Assembly (NCBI GenBank): GCA_041390125.1
Contig: JAWKQN010000005.1
Span: forward strand, 62,001 to 126,000
Length of the DNA: 64,000 nt
From: Gemmatimonadota bacterium
Lineage (GTDB): Bacteria > Gemmatimonadota > Gemmatimonadetes > Longimicrobiales > Gaopeijiaceae
Reading direction: 5' to 3'
A program made the translations under genes and the position numbers. Below the pieces are notes generated by a model. It searched no databases, had not been told where the DNA came from, and saw nothing but the letters and a program-made list of their open reading frames with translations. Of this stretch, positions 33,087 through 41,338 are shown in pieces. How positions within the stretch are numbered: the stretch's first letter is position 1; every line of letters begins with the position of its first letter.

Positions 33087-35155
33087 GCGCACCGGGACGC
33101 TCGGCGCGCGGAGCCGCCGGATGGGCCGCGCTGCTGGTGCTGGGCCACGTCTCGGCGTTGCAGCTCGTCATCCAGGGGACGCCGCAGCGCTTCCCGCACT
33201 ACCGCACCTGGGAGAGCCTCATCGCGGCGCCCTCCTGGGTCCCCACGCTGATCCTCGCCGTGCAGGCGGCGGTGGTCGGGATCGGGCTCCTGCAGCGGCG
33301 TTCCGCGCTCGGTGCGGCGCTGCAGCCGCTCGCCACGCCACGGGGCGCGGTGCTCATCGCCGCGCTCGTCGCTCTGAGCGCCACGGTCGCGCGCGACCCG
33401 GTCGGTTGGGTCCAGGAGATGGTCTTCTCCTCGTTCCTGCAGGCCGTGGCCTTCGGCAACGTGATCGTGCTGGCGCTGACGCTGCCATTGGGCACCGGCG
33501 CGGGTCTGGCCACGCTCCTCGATCGCGATGCCGGCGGTGCGCCCCGCTGGCGGCGGGTCGCGCTCGGAGCCGCGGCTGCCTTCGCGTTCGGCGCCAGCGC
33601 GCTCCTCGCGCTGCTGGCCTACCAGCGTCACCCCCACGTTCCGGACGAGCTCGCCTACCTGCTGCAGGCCCGGATGTTCGCCGCGGGGCGCCTCTGGATG
33701 CCGCCACCGCCGGTACCGGAGGGCTTCGTGGTGGACCTGATGATCTTCGAGCCCGACCGATGGTACTCCACGTTCGCGCCCGGCTGGCCTGTGGCGCTGG
33801 CGGTGGGGACCTTGCTGGGCGCGGCGTGGCTGGTCAATCCGCTGCTCTCCGGCCTGAACGTCCTGCTGGTGGATCGCGCGCTGCGGCCGTGGGTGGGGGA
33901 GCGTGCGGCCCTGCTGGCCGCGCTGCTCTACGCGGTCTCCCCGTGGACCCTGTTCCTCGGGATGAGCTTCATGAGCCATCCCTTCACCCTCGCCTGTGCG
34001 CTCGGTGCCGCCCTGGCCGTGGAGCGGCTGCGGACGGGGCGGCTGGGATGGGCGCTTCCCGCCGGGGTCGCCATCGGCCTGGTGGGGCTCACGCGTCCGC
34101 TGGACGGTCTCGCGCTGGCCGTGCCGTTGGGGCTGCGGGCCCTGGTCCGGGACGGCCGCCTGCAGCCGGTCCGGGCGGGGCTGCTGGCTGCTGCGACGGC
34201 GGTGGTGGGCGGGCTCACGCTGCCCTACAACCGGGCGCTGACCGGCGACACCGGCACCTTTCCCGTCATGCGGTTCTGGGACGAGGCCGCCTGGCCCGGG
34301 GTCAACGCGCTCGGCTTCGGTCCCGATCGCGGCCTGGGGCCCAACGGGCTCGACCCGTTCGCCGGCCACGGCCCCCTGGACGTGGTCCTCAACGCGAACC
34401 TGAACCTGACCCAGCTCAACGTGGACCTGTTCGGCTGGGGTGTCGCCTCGCTGCTGCCCCTGCTGTGGCTCCTGATCTTCGGGCGGCTGCGTCGCGGGGA
34501 CGGCGTCCTGCTCGGCTTCCTGGTGTGGGTCGCCGGCGTGCAGAGCCTCTACTACTTCAGTGGCGGGGCCGACTTCGGAGCCCGCTACTGGTACCTGGGG
34601 GCGGCGCCCCTGTACGCCCTCTCCGCGCGGGGCCTGCAGGAGCTGGCGCGCGCGGTGGCTCCGGCCGCGCACCGCGTGTCCACCCCGGTGGCGGTGCTGG
34701 CCGTCATCGCGCTGATCGGGTTCGTGCCCTGGCGTGCGCTGGACCGCTACCGCGGGTACCGAGGGATGGAGGCCGGCGTGCGGACGCTCGCGGTCCAACG
34801 GGACTTCGGGCGCAGCCTCGTCCTCGTCCAGGGTCGGCGGCATCCGGACTACGCGTCGGCCGTGGTCTACAATCCCCTGGACCTGCAGGCCGACGCGCCC
34901 ATCTACGCGTGGGCACGCAGCGACGACACCGTGGCGCGGCTGCTGTGGGAATACCGGGACCGACCGGTGTGGGTGCTGGACGGACCGACCCGCACCGGGG
35001 CGGGCTTCGAGGTGGTCGCCGGCCCGACCCCGGCCCGCACCCTCCTGGCCGAGCGAGGGATCCAGACGCGTCCCGACCCCGGTGGTCCGCTGGACGCCCG
35101 GGCAGTGCGCCAGACGGTCCCGACGGCGGCGCCGCTGGGCAGAGGCGGGCGCTAG
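33083..35155 (+). CDS. Large GT39-like integral membrane protein
   Basis: 690 aa with about 12 predicted membrane helices. The pattern HPHVPDELAYLLQARMFAAG contains the acidic site of GT-C enzymes (DE), and WYSTFAPGWPVALAVG and SFMSHPFTLACALGAALAVE match dolichyl-phosphate-mannose-like glycosyltransferases. A C-terminal periplasmic tail (about 570-690) lacks motifs I know. It would add a polyprenyl-linked sugar on the outer face. GTG at 33083 overlaps the TIM-barrel stop by four bases; this is the last member of the coupled set. A strong hairpin follows. Confidence 0.8.
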   Translation: MSAPGRSARGAAGWAALLVLGHVSALQLVIQGTPQRFPHYRTWESLIAAPSWVPTLILAVQAAVVGIGLLQRRSALGAALQPLATPRGAVLIAALVALSATVARDPVGWVQEMVFSSFLQAVAFGNVIVLALTLPLGTGAGLATLLDRDAGGAPRWRRVALGAAAAFAFGASALLALLAYQRHPHVPDELAYLLQARMFAAGRLWMPPPPVPEGFVVDLMIFEPDRWYSTFAPGWPVALAVGTLLGAAWLVNPLLSGLNVLLVDRALRPWVGERAALLAALLYAVSPWTLFLGMSFMSHPFTLACALGAALAVERLRTGRLGWALPAGVAIGLVGLTRPLDGLALAVPLGLRALVRDGRLQPVRAGLLAAATAVVGGLTLPYNRALTGDTGTFPVMRFWDEAAWPGVNALGFGPDRGLGPNGLDPFAGHGPLDVVLNANLNLTQLNVDLFGWGVASLLPLLWLLIFGRLRRGDGVLLGFLVWVAGVQSLYYFSGGADFGARYWYLGAAPLYALSARGLQELARAVAPAAHRVSTPVAVLAVIALIGFVPWRALDRYRGYRGMEAGVRTLAVQRDFGRSLVLVQGRRHPDYASAVVYNPLDLQADAPIYAWARSDDTVARLLWEYRDRPVWVLDGPTRTGAGFEVVAGPTPARTLLAERGIQTRPDPGGPLDARAVRQTVPTAAPLGRGGR

Positions 35156-35181
35156 AACCGCCGGGCCTGGGGCACGCCCGG

Positions 35182-35206
35182 GCCCGGGGGCGTTCGGCCC
35201 CCGGGC
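35182..35206 (+). terminator. Hairpin terminator after the coupled glycan operon
   Basis: GCCCGGGGGC (35182-35191) pairs with GCCCCCGGGC (35197-35206) around GTTCG, 27 bases after the stop at 35155. The sequence then becomes GCGCGTGTTC, without a T tract. Confidence 0.6.
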
Positions 35207-35261
35207 GCGCGTGTTCGCCCGGTCTGCGTCAGCCGCCGTCAACGGCCCCTCCCGCAAAGAC

Positions 35262-35291
35262 TTGCGGGCCTGCGGGAAACATACGTAGTAT
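35262..35291 (+). promoter_or_regulatory. Candidate sigma-70-like promoter of the 35417 gene
   Basis: TTGCGG (35262-35267) and TAGTAT (35286-35291) are separated by 18 bases, in the most A+T-rich patch of this gap, 126 bases before the ATG. A small hairpin, CCCGCAA/TTGCGGG (35251-35268), overlaps the -35 element. Confidence 0.35.
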
Positions 35292-35416
35292 CTCTGGGTC
35301 GTCCCCCGGTCGACCCAGCCCCCCCAGCGGAAATCGGTTCGCTCACCCCCCGCCGGGTCGACCCTGCTGCCAGCGCCGCTCCTCGTCAGATCGGCGCGGG
35401 CAACAAAGGAGCACCC

Positions 35417-37378
35417 ATGGCCGGGTCCGTCCTCGCGCCTCCGACGCGCGCGCCCAGCGCGCCGCCGGAGCGGCCTGCCGCGCCCCCCCTGGTTTCCGTG
35501 GCTCCGCCGCTCGTGCGGTGGGGCCGTCACCTGGCCACGGCCGGTTTGTGCGGGTTGGCTGCGTTCGCCCTGTTCGCGATCCTGTCCGGGCGGCTCGATC
35601 CGCGCCTCCTCGAGCGGGCCACGTTCGACGTGTGGTTCCAGGCGGACCTGACGCGCGTCTTCGAGGACATGACCCAGCGGTGGGTGGGTCACGCCCGCAC
35701 CTCGCACCATCCGGCCTTCCCCCTGCTCGCCTACGCGCCGACCTACGCCCTGCGCACCGTGCTCGGGCTCGAGCCCGCGCTGGCCGCGCGGCTCGTGGTC
35801 GCCTCGGTCGGCGCGCTCTGGACCGTGCTCCTGTTCCTGTCCCTGCGGCTGATGGGCCTCAACCTCGCCGGGAGCCTCCTCTTCACTGCGGCGGGCGCGA
35901 CCAGCGCCTCGGCCCTGGCGTGGTTCACCGTGCCGGAGACCTTTCCCTTCGGCTCGCTCGCCATCGCGTTCGGCGTCTTCACCGTGGCGGCCGGCGCCAG
36001 GCGCCTTCGGCGGGGCGAATGGGACGTGCTGGCCAGCGCCGCCATGCTGGCGACGACGAAGACGAACTGGGTGATCGGAATGGTGGCGTCCCTCGCCCGC
36101 CACGGCTGGCGCGCCGTCCCACGCATCGCGATCAACGCATTCGCACTCGTCGTCGTGCTCTGGTCGGTGCAGGACTGGATCTTTCCGGACACCACCTGGT
36201 TCCTGGCGCGGGGTCGGAGCGAGACGGCGGCGATCCTGCCCTCCGACGCCCTCGGCTTCCTGGGCGTGGCGCGCAGCCTGTTCGTGCACACCCTGGTGTT
36301 CCCGGCCATCGCCGTGATCGATTTCCCCAACGTGGGGGAGTGGCCGCTCCTGCTCACCCAGCGGGCCGGGATCGGCTCCGCCGGGCTCCTGGGGCTGCTG
36401 GCTTCGCTGGCCTGGATGGCGCTGCTGGTCCTCGGGGTCGTGCACGGTCTGCGCTCGCCGCGCCACCGCCGCCTGACCGTCTTCCTGCTCCTGGCGCTGC
36501 TGTCCCAGCTGGTCCTGCACGCGGTGTTCGGAGACGAGACCTTCCTCTACTCCGCGCACTTCCTCCCGCTGCTGGTGGTCCTGGCCGCCCTTGCGACCCG
36601 GGGTCCGCGCCCCCGGCTGGTGCTGGCGCTGGCCGCGCTGGCCCTGGTGGCCGGGGGCATCAACAACCTCACGCAGTTCAGCCGGGCCGCCGGGTTCCTC
36701 GACGCATGGGCGCCCTACCACCACAGCCTGCGGGCGGCGATGGAGGAGCGTCCCGGCGACGACTGGCAGCGCCCCGAGTCCGATCGCTTCTCCGCCACCG
36801 AGATGCTGGACGGAGCCTGGTACGGGCCCGGCGGCAGCGCCTATCCGGTGGCCGGTACCTTCGGGATCACCGTCTGGGTGCGTGATCCGGTGACCGGAGC
36901 CCGCATCGCCTCCAGCAACGACGTGCCGCTCGAGCAGGTGCGCGAGGCCTCCTTCGGTCCGGAGTTGCTCCCGAGGGGATGGGAGGTGACCACGCCGTGG
37001 TACCGCGCGCGCTGGGAGGCGGTCGGCCCGCGCGACCTCACGCTGGACCTGGAGCCCACCGACGCCCCGCTGGAGCTGGTGGTGCGCGGCTCCGCGCCGC
37101 GTGACGCGGGCCCGCTACGGTCGCTGGAGGTGGTGGGCGATACGCTGATCCTGAACGAGCGCTGGCGCCTCGCGCCCGTGGACGGGCCCGTGCACCTCGG
37201 GGTGGAGAGCCCCGGGTGGCAGGAGGCTCCCGGGAGCCTGCGTCGGGTGGAGGACCCCGGTGGGTGGGCGTACGCACGGATCCCGCTCGGCACGGGGGCA
37301 CGCCACGTGCGGGTGTGGGACGCCGAGGGGCGGGGCCCGGTGGGCCGCGTCCTGGCGTGGATCCCGGAGCGGCATTGA
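35417..37378 (+). CDS. Polytopic membrane protein with C-terminal beta domain
   Basis: 653 aa. After a Pro-rich N-terminus come about ten transmembrane helices (first around LATAGLCGLAAFALFAIL). The periplasmic loop HARTSHHPAFPLLAYAPTYA and helix-edge motifs are reminiscent of GT-C membrane glycosyltransferases, but no clear DD/DE catalytic pair is seen (nearest: FQADLTRVFEDMTQRW). From about residue 445 a soluble domain begins (FSATEMLDGAWYGPGGSAYP). I do not recognise the family. ATG at 35417 follows AAAGGAG. It starts a second unit with the sulfatase-like gene, 58 bases downstream. Confidence 0.7.
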   Translation: MAGSVLAPPTRAPSAPPERPAAPPLVSVAPPLVRWGRHLATAGLCGLAAFALFAILSGRLDPRLLERATFDVWFQADLTRVFEDMTQRWVGHARTSHHPAFPLLAYAPTYALRTVLGLEPALAARLVVASVGALWTVLLFLSLRLMGLNLAGSLLFTAAGATSASALAWFTVPETFPFGSLAIAFGVFTVAAGARRLRRGEWDVLASAAMLATTKTNWVIGMVASLARHGWRAVPRIAINAFALVVVLWSVQDWIFPDTTWFLARGRSETAAILPSDALGFLGVARSLFVHTLVFPAIAVIDFPNVGEWPLLLTQRAGIGSAGLLGLLASLAWMALLVLGVVHGLRSPRHRRLTVFLLLALLSQLVLHAVFGDETFLYSAHFLPLLVVLAALATRGPRPRLVLALAALALVAGGINNLTQFSRAAGFLDAWAPYHHSLRAAMEERPGDDWQRPESDRFSATEMLDGAWYGPGGSAYPVAGTFGITVWVRDPVTGARIASSNDVPLEQVREASFGPELLPRGWEVTTPWYRARWEAVGPRDLTLDLEPTDAPLELVVRGSAPRDAGPLRSLEVVGDTLILNERWRLAPVDGPVHLGVESPGWQEAPGSLRRVEDPGGWAYARIPLGTGARHVRVWDAEGRGPVGRVLAWIPERH

Positions 37379-37436
37379 AGCCACGGCCCGGTCCGTGGCA
37401 TCTTGAGCCGACTCCCCCGCAGTCCAAGGAGCAGTG

Positions 37437-39569
37437 GTGACGTCCCGACCCCCGACCGGTGGGCCCGCGGCTGGACGCGGTCCGCTCCGTTGGCTTCTCC
37501 TCGCGGCGGGCGTGGTCTTCGTGGGCTGGCTCGTTGCCGCCTACGGGATCGCGCCTCGTCTGATCCGCTCCGCGTATGCGGGCGAGAGCCTCCCGATCTT
37601 CAACCGCTTGATCGGGGGTCAGGGGCGCAACGACGTCGACGTCTACCTGACCCTGTGGAGCGCGAGAGCCCGCCAGGGCACCCTGCTGCTGGGTGCGGCC
37701 CTCCTCGGCGGGCTCGCCCTCGTTGCGTTCCGCGGCCCGGCGGACCGGCTGCGTCGCCGCCTCCTGCAGTCCGGGCCGACGGTCGGCTTCGGCACCACGC
37801 TGGTGGTGGCCGCCTGGGTGGGCTTGCTGTGGGGCCTGCTGGAGGCGCTGGGCCTGGCCTTCAAGGTGCGCAGCGAAGGCATCTTCGAGTACTGGTCCAA
37901 CCCGGACTTCTGGTGGATGACGCCGACCGCCTCCGCCGTGCTGTCGCTCGGGGTGGCGGGCACGCTCTTCCTGCTCGCGGGGGGCCGGCGCGGGGGGCTG
38001 TCCCTGCGGGTCATCGTGCTGGTCCTGGTGGCCATCGGCACCTGGAGCGCCGTACGGGCGCTCCAGCTGGGCATCCACTCCGGCATCCTGTGGATCCTGG
38101 CGGCCGGGCTGGGCGTCCACCTCTCCCGGGCCGGGCTGGAGGAGCCGCAGCGCGTCCTCCGCGTGGTCCGGGCCACGACACCACCCCTCGCCCTCGGCGT
38201 GCTCGCCCTCTTCCTGCTCCACCAGCCGCTGGAGCGATGGCGCAGCGCGCGAGGGCTCGAGGCGCTGCCCGCGGCCCCGCGCGGCGCGCCGAGCATCCTC
38301 TTGCTGGTCCTCGACACGGTGCGACCGCAGAACCTGTCCCTGTACGGCTACGTCCGCGCGACCACGCCGGGATTGGAGGCGCTGGCGGCACGGGGTCAGG
38401 TGTGGGACCGCGCCTTCAGCACCGCGCCGTGGACGCTGCCGTCCCACGCGGCCATGATGACGGGGCACGGCTACTCGGACCAGTCCGGCAACTGGGCCGC
38501 TCCGCTCGACGACACGCATCCCACCCTCGCCGAGTTGCTGTCGCAGCGCGGGTATGCATCCGGCGGCTTCGTGGGCAACCTGCTGTATACGAGTCGGGCT
38601 TCCGGGATCGATCGGGGCTTCCTCACGTACGTCGATCACCCGCCGAACTGGCGGACCTGGCTCTACTCGCAGCGCGCCATGTTCTGGCTCGTGAACAAGG
38701 TGCGCGAGCGCATCCCGGGCGGGCGCGTGGGCTTCGACCGCAAGCTGGCCTATGAGGTCAACGACGAGTTCCTGGCCTGGGTGGACGATCTCGAGGCCGA
38801 GCGACCGTTCTTCGGCTTCTTGAACTACTTCGATGCGCACATGCCGTACGAGTACGCCTTCCTGCGGGAAGCGGCCGAGATGGGCGTCGAGAGCCCCAGG
38901 GATTCGGTCATGGTGGAGCCCGGCCGCTGGCGCGCGCTCACGCGCTCCGAGCAGCAGGAGGTCGACATGTATGACGGGTCGATCCTCTCCATGGACCGGG
39001 CGTTCGCCCGCCTGCTCGAGGAGCTCGACCGGCGCGGCCGCCTGGAGAACACCATCGTCGTGGTCACGGCGGATCATGGAGAGCATTTCCACGAGCGGTC
39101 CATCATCGACCACGCCAACAGCCTGTACACACCGCTCGTGCACGTACCGCTGCTGCTGGCGGGGCCCGGAGTGCCGGAAGGGCTCCGGTCCGAAGCCACC
39201 GCCACGCTGAAGGACCTGCCCGCGACGGTACTGGCGCTCCTCGGGGAGGAGAACGTGGCCTTCCCCGGACACTCGCTCCTGGCCCCGCGACCGGGGCCGC
39301 AAACGGCCCTTTCGGAGGCGATGCCCAGCTTCCTCGTCAACCAGGTCGGGCCGATCCGCAGAGGACCCATGAAGTCCATCGTGGTGGACAACCTGCACTA
39401 CATCCTCAACGGGGACGGGGTCGAGGAGCTCTACGATCTGGCGACCGACCCGTGGGAGGAGCGGGACCTGATCGCCGTGGATACCCTCGCGGCCCGTCTG
39501 CCCGGGCTGCGGGCGCACCTGCGGGCCGCGCTGGTCAAGCAGGGCGCGGAGGGGTCGGGGTCGCACTGA
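37437..39569 (+). CDS. Membrane-anchored sulfatase/phosphotransferase-like protein
   Basis: 710 aa. Five to seven N-terminal transmembrane helices are followed by an alkaline-phosphatase-fold domain from about residue 285: LLLVLDTVRPQNLSLYGY (metal Asp), PWTLPSHAAMMTG (about 330-345) and VVTADHGEHFHE (about 542-553). In true sulfatases the nucleophile lies in CxPSR, which is matured to formylglycine; here the Cys position is Thr (T-L-P-S-H), so this is probably a phosphoryl- or phosphoethanolamine-type transferase, or a non-formylglycine enzyme. GTG at 37437 is favoured over the GTG at 37434 by spacing to AAGGAG. It probably modifies the surface glycan with charged groups. Confidence 0.85.
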   Translation: MTSRPPTGGPAAGRGPLRWLLLAAGVVFVGWLVAAYGIAPRLIRSAYAGESLPIFNRLIGGQGRNDVDVYLTLWSARARQGTLLLGAALLGGLALVAFRGPADRLRRRLLQSGPTVGFGTTLVVAAWVGLLWGLLEALGLAFKVRSEGIFEYWSNPDFWWMTPTASAVLSLGVAGTLFLLAGGRRGGLSLRVIVLVLVAIGTWSAVRALQLGIHSGILWILAAGLGVHLSRAGLEEPQRVLRVVRATTPPLALGVLALFLLHQPLERWRSARGLEALPAAPRGAPSILLLVLDTVRPQNLSLYGYVRATTPGLEALAARGQVWDRAFSTAPWTLPSHAAMMTGHGYSDQSGNWAAPLDDTHPTLAELLSQRGYASGGFVGNLLYTSRASGIDRGFLTYVDHPPNWRTWLYSQRAMFWLVNKVRERIPGGRVGFDRKLAYEVNDEFLAWVDDLEAERPFFGFLNYFDAHMPYEYAFLREAAEMGVESPRDSVMVEPGRWRALTRSEQQEVDMYDGSILSMDRAFARLLEELDRRGRLENTIVVVTADHGEHFHERSIIDHANSLYTPLVHVPLLLAGPGVPEGLRSEATATLKDLPATVLALLGEENVAFPGHSLLAPRPGPQTALSEAMPSFLVNQVGPIRRGPMKSIVVDNLHYILNGDGVEELYDLATDPWEERDLIAVDTLAARLPGLRAHLRAALVKQGAEGSGSH

Positions 39570-39613
39570 GGCAGAAGCGACGGATCCGCCGCCGGGATCC
39601 CGGGCGTGGTGCC

Positions 39614-39655
39614 GACGTGCGGCGCACGTCCGTCCGTTCGTCGGGACGGGCGGAC
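39614..39655. terminator. Double hairpin between convergent genes
   Basis: GACGTGC/GCACGTC (39614-39630, 3-nt loop) overlaps a 10-bp stem, GTCCGTCCGT (39628-39637) with ACGGGCGGAC (39646-39655), which has one G-U pair. It separates the plus-strand sulfatase-like gene from the minus-strand gene that ends at 39664 and could stop transcription both ways. Confidence 0.5.
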
Positions 39656-39663
39656 CCGCGGCC

Positions 39664-40176
39664 TCAGCGCACCTGGGCCCACTTCAGGTAGAAGCCCGGG
39701 AGCGGGACGATCCGCGAGCGTGGCGGCCGCACGTCCTCCGGATCGGCGCGCCGGATCCAGAGCGCGCGGCTGACGTTGAGCTCGGCGCCCAGGTCCACCT
39801 CGTCGAAGGTCTCGACCTCCAGCCCGATCGGAGCGCGCAGGATGAGCGCCGAGCCCACCCCCGCCTCCTGCGAGGCCGTGACGTTCCACAGCCCCAACCC
39901 GACGAAGCCCTGTACCCGACCCTGGCCGATGTATTGCTTGCCGGATACGGCCACGCTCACGTCCCGGAAGGCCCACGTGCCGAGGTCGACCTCCAGTGCG
40001 GTCCGGTTCCAGACGTACTCCACGCTGACCCCCACGAGGGCGGTGCTCCCGAAGGTCAGGCCGATCCGGAGGCGCTCCGGCTCCCCGTCCTGACCCGACA
40101 GCGCGGACGGCAACGCCAGCAGCCACACCGCCCAGCCCCCCCACAGGGCACGGCGCACCGTCGCGCGGGCGCTCAC
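39664..40176 (-). CDS. Small exported beta-rich hypothetical protein
   Basis: 170 aa. Signal peptide ALWGGWAVWLLALPSALSGQ. The rest is alternating hydrophobic and polar residues (LRIGLTFGSTALVGVSVEYV, ALEVDLGTWAFRDVSVAVSG, VQGFVGLGLWNVTASQ), as in a small outer-membrane beta-barrel of about eight strands, though the last residues are not the usual Phe ending. No specific family is recognised. GTG at 40176 overlaps the stop of the upstream DUF72 gene, so the two are coupled. Confidence 0.7.
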   Translation of the reverse strand: MSARATVRRALWGGWAVWLLALPSALSGQDGEPERLRIGLTFGSTALVGVSVEYVWNRTALEVDLGTWAFRDVSVAVSGKQYIGQGRVQGFVGLGLWNVTASQEAGVGSALILRAPIGLEVETFDEVDLGAELNVSRALWIRRADPEDVRPPRSRIVPLPGFYLKWAQVR

Positions 40177-41219
40177 GCGGAGGCCTCCCGCGCGAGCAGG
40201 CGGGCCAGCTTGACGATCGACAGCGGGGAGGAGCCCTCGGCTTTGTTGTTGACGATCACGTACGCATCGCGGTCTGCGTCCAGCGCCTCCCCGACCAGGT
40301 CGGCGATCCAGCGGCGGGCCGTGACGTCCTCGGCGACGAGCGCGTCGAACGGCGCGTAGCGGTCGCGTGCGTCCTCGTAGGAGAGACCGTGACCCAGCAT
40401 CCAGCGGACCACCAGCGGGCGGCCCGACGCCATGGACACCTGTGCCTGTTGCTGACGCAGCGGCGGCATGGTGGGATGCACCGTGAAGGCGTGCACCGCG
40501 CCGTACGCCTCGAGCGCATCGCGATACGCGGCCGTGAGGAGGGCAGGGGTGCGGACCTCCACCGCCACCGTGAGGGCTGAAGGCATCCGCGCCAGGAACT
40601 GGCGGAGCCGGCCCGCGAACGCGCCCGGTCCGCCCACGATGGCGGGATCGAGCGGCGGGAACTGCAGCAGCAGCACGGCCAAGCGGGCGCCCAGGCCCGA
40701 CTGCACCGGCTCGACCACCGCCCGCCGCGCGTACTCGGCATCCAGGAACAGCGGGTTGGCCGAGTGGATGCCGCCCCGGGCCCGCACCCGCTGTTCGCGC
40801 TCGCCCGGTGGCGGCGGGGCCCCGAAGGGGTGATCCGGTCCGGCCAGGTGCGGGATGGTCAGGCGACGGTCCGCCTTGACCACGAAGCGGAAGTCCGCCG
40901 GAACCGCGTCGGCGTACTCGCGGAACGCGAGCGTCGGCAACGGCTCGTAGAACGTGCGGTCCACACCCACCGCGCGGAGCAGCGGATGTCGGGCGTACGG
41001 CTCCAGCCCCTTGCGGGCGAGCAGGGATTCGGGGGCCCTGCGATCGTAGACGATCCCGGCCCAGCCCGGGAAGGACCAGGAGGAGGTGCCCAGGCGCAGC
41101 CGCGGAGGCAGACGCCCGGCCAGCTCCTGCAGCTCGGGGCTCGCCGGTGCGGGCGCCACGGCGGAGCGCTCGAGCGCGGCGTGTTCGCCGGAGAAGAGGT
41201 CGGTCTGGGATCGGTGCAC
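40173..41219 (-). CDS. DUF72 (YecE-like) protein
   Basis: 348 aa. A variable N-terminus of about 40 residues leads to the DUF72 hallmark LRLGTSSWSFPGWAGIVYDR, then VDRTFYEPLPTLAFREYA, FRFVVKADRRLTIPHLAG, LLLQFPPLDPAIVGG, TVAVEVRTPALLTAAYRDAL and VIVNNKAEGSSPLSI. The fold is a TIM barrel of unknown biochemical function, often linked to metal-dependent sugar or nucleic acid chemistry. GTG at 41219. Its length is somewhat above the 240-260 aa usual for the family because of the N-terminal extension. Confidence 0.9.
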   Translation of the reverse strand: MHRSQTDLFSGEHAALERSAVAPAPASPELQELAGRLPPRLRLGTSSWSFPGWAGIVYDRRAPESLLARKGLEPYARHPLLRAVGVDRTFYEPLPTLAFREYADAVPADFRFVVKADRRLTIPHLAGPDHPFGAPPPPGEREQRVRARGGIHSANPLFLDAEYARRAVVEPVQSGLGARLAVLLLQFPPLDPAIVGGPGAFAGRLRQFLARMPSALTVAVEVRTPALLTAAYRDALEAYGAVHAFTVHPTMPPLRQQQAQVSMASGRPLVVRWMLGHGLSYEDARDRYAPFDALVAEDVTARRWIADLVGEALDADRDAYVIVNNKAEGSSPLSIVKLARLLAREASA

Positions 41220-41283
41220 GGCTGAAAGCTACAGGAGCCAGGCGTCCGTGCCACCCGGGCCCGGGCGGCCGGGAGCGGGCGGG

Positions 41284-41338
41284 GCGTCCGCCGAGCGGGC
41301 GACGGCGAGGCCGCCGCCCGGGGCTCCGCGCCGGACGC
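41284..41338 (-). terminator. Nested hairpin immediately after the first DUF5916 gene
   Basis: GCGTCCG (41284-41290) pairs with CGGACGC (41332-41338), and an inner stem GGGCGACGGC/GCCGCCGCCC adds nine more pairs. The right arm touches the stop codon of the minus-strand gene that ends at 41339. Confidence 0.5.

Noticed and set aside
33068..36885. Two open frames of more than 1200 codons on opposite strands
   Set aside because: Both are shadows of the GT39-like and 35417 membrane protein genes; their translations are Arg/Gly/Pro/Gln-rich with no motifs.
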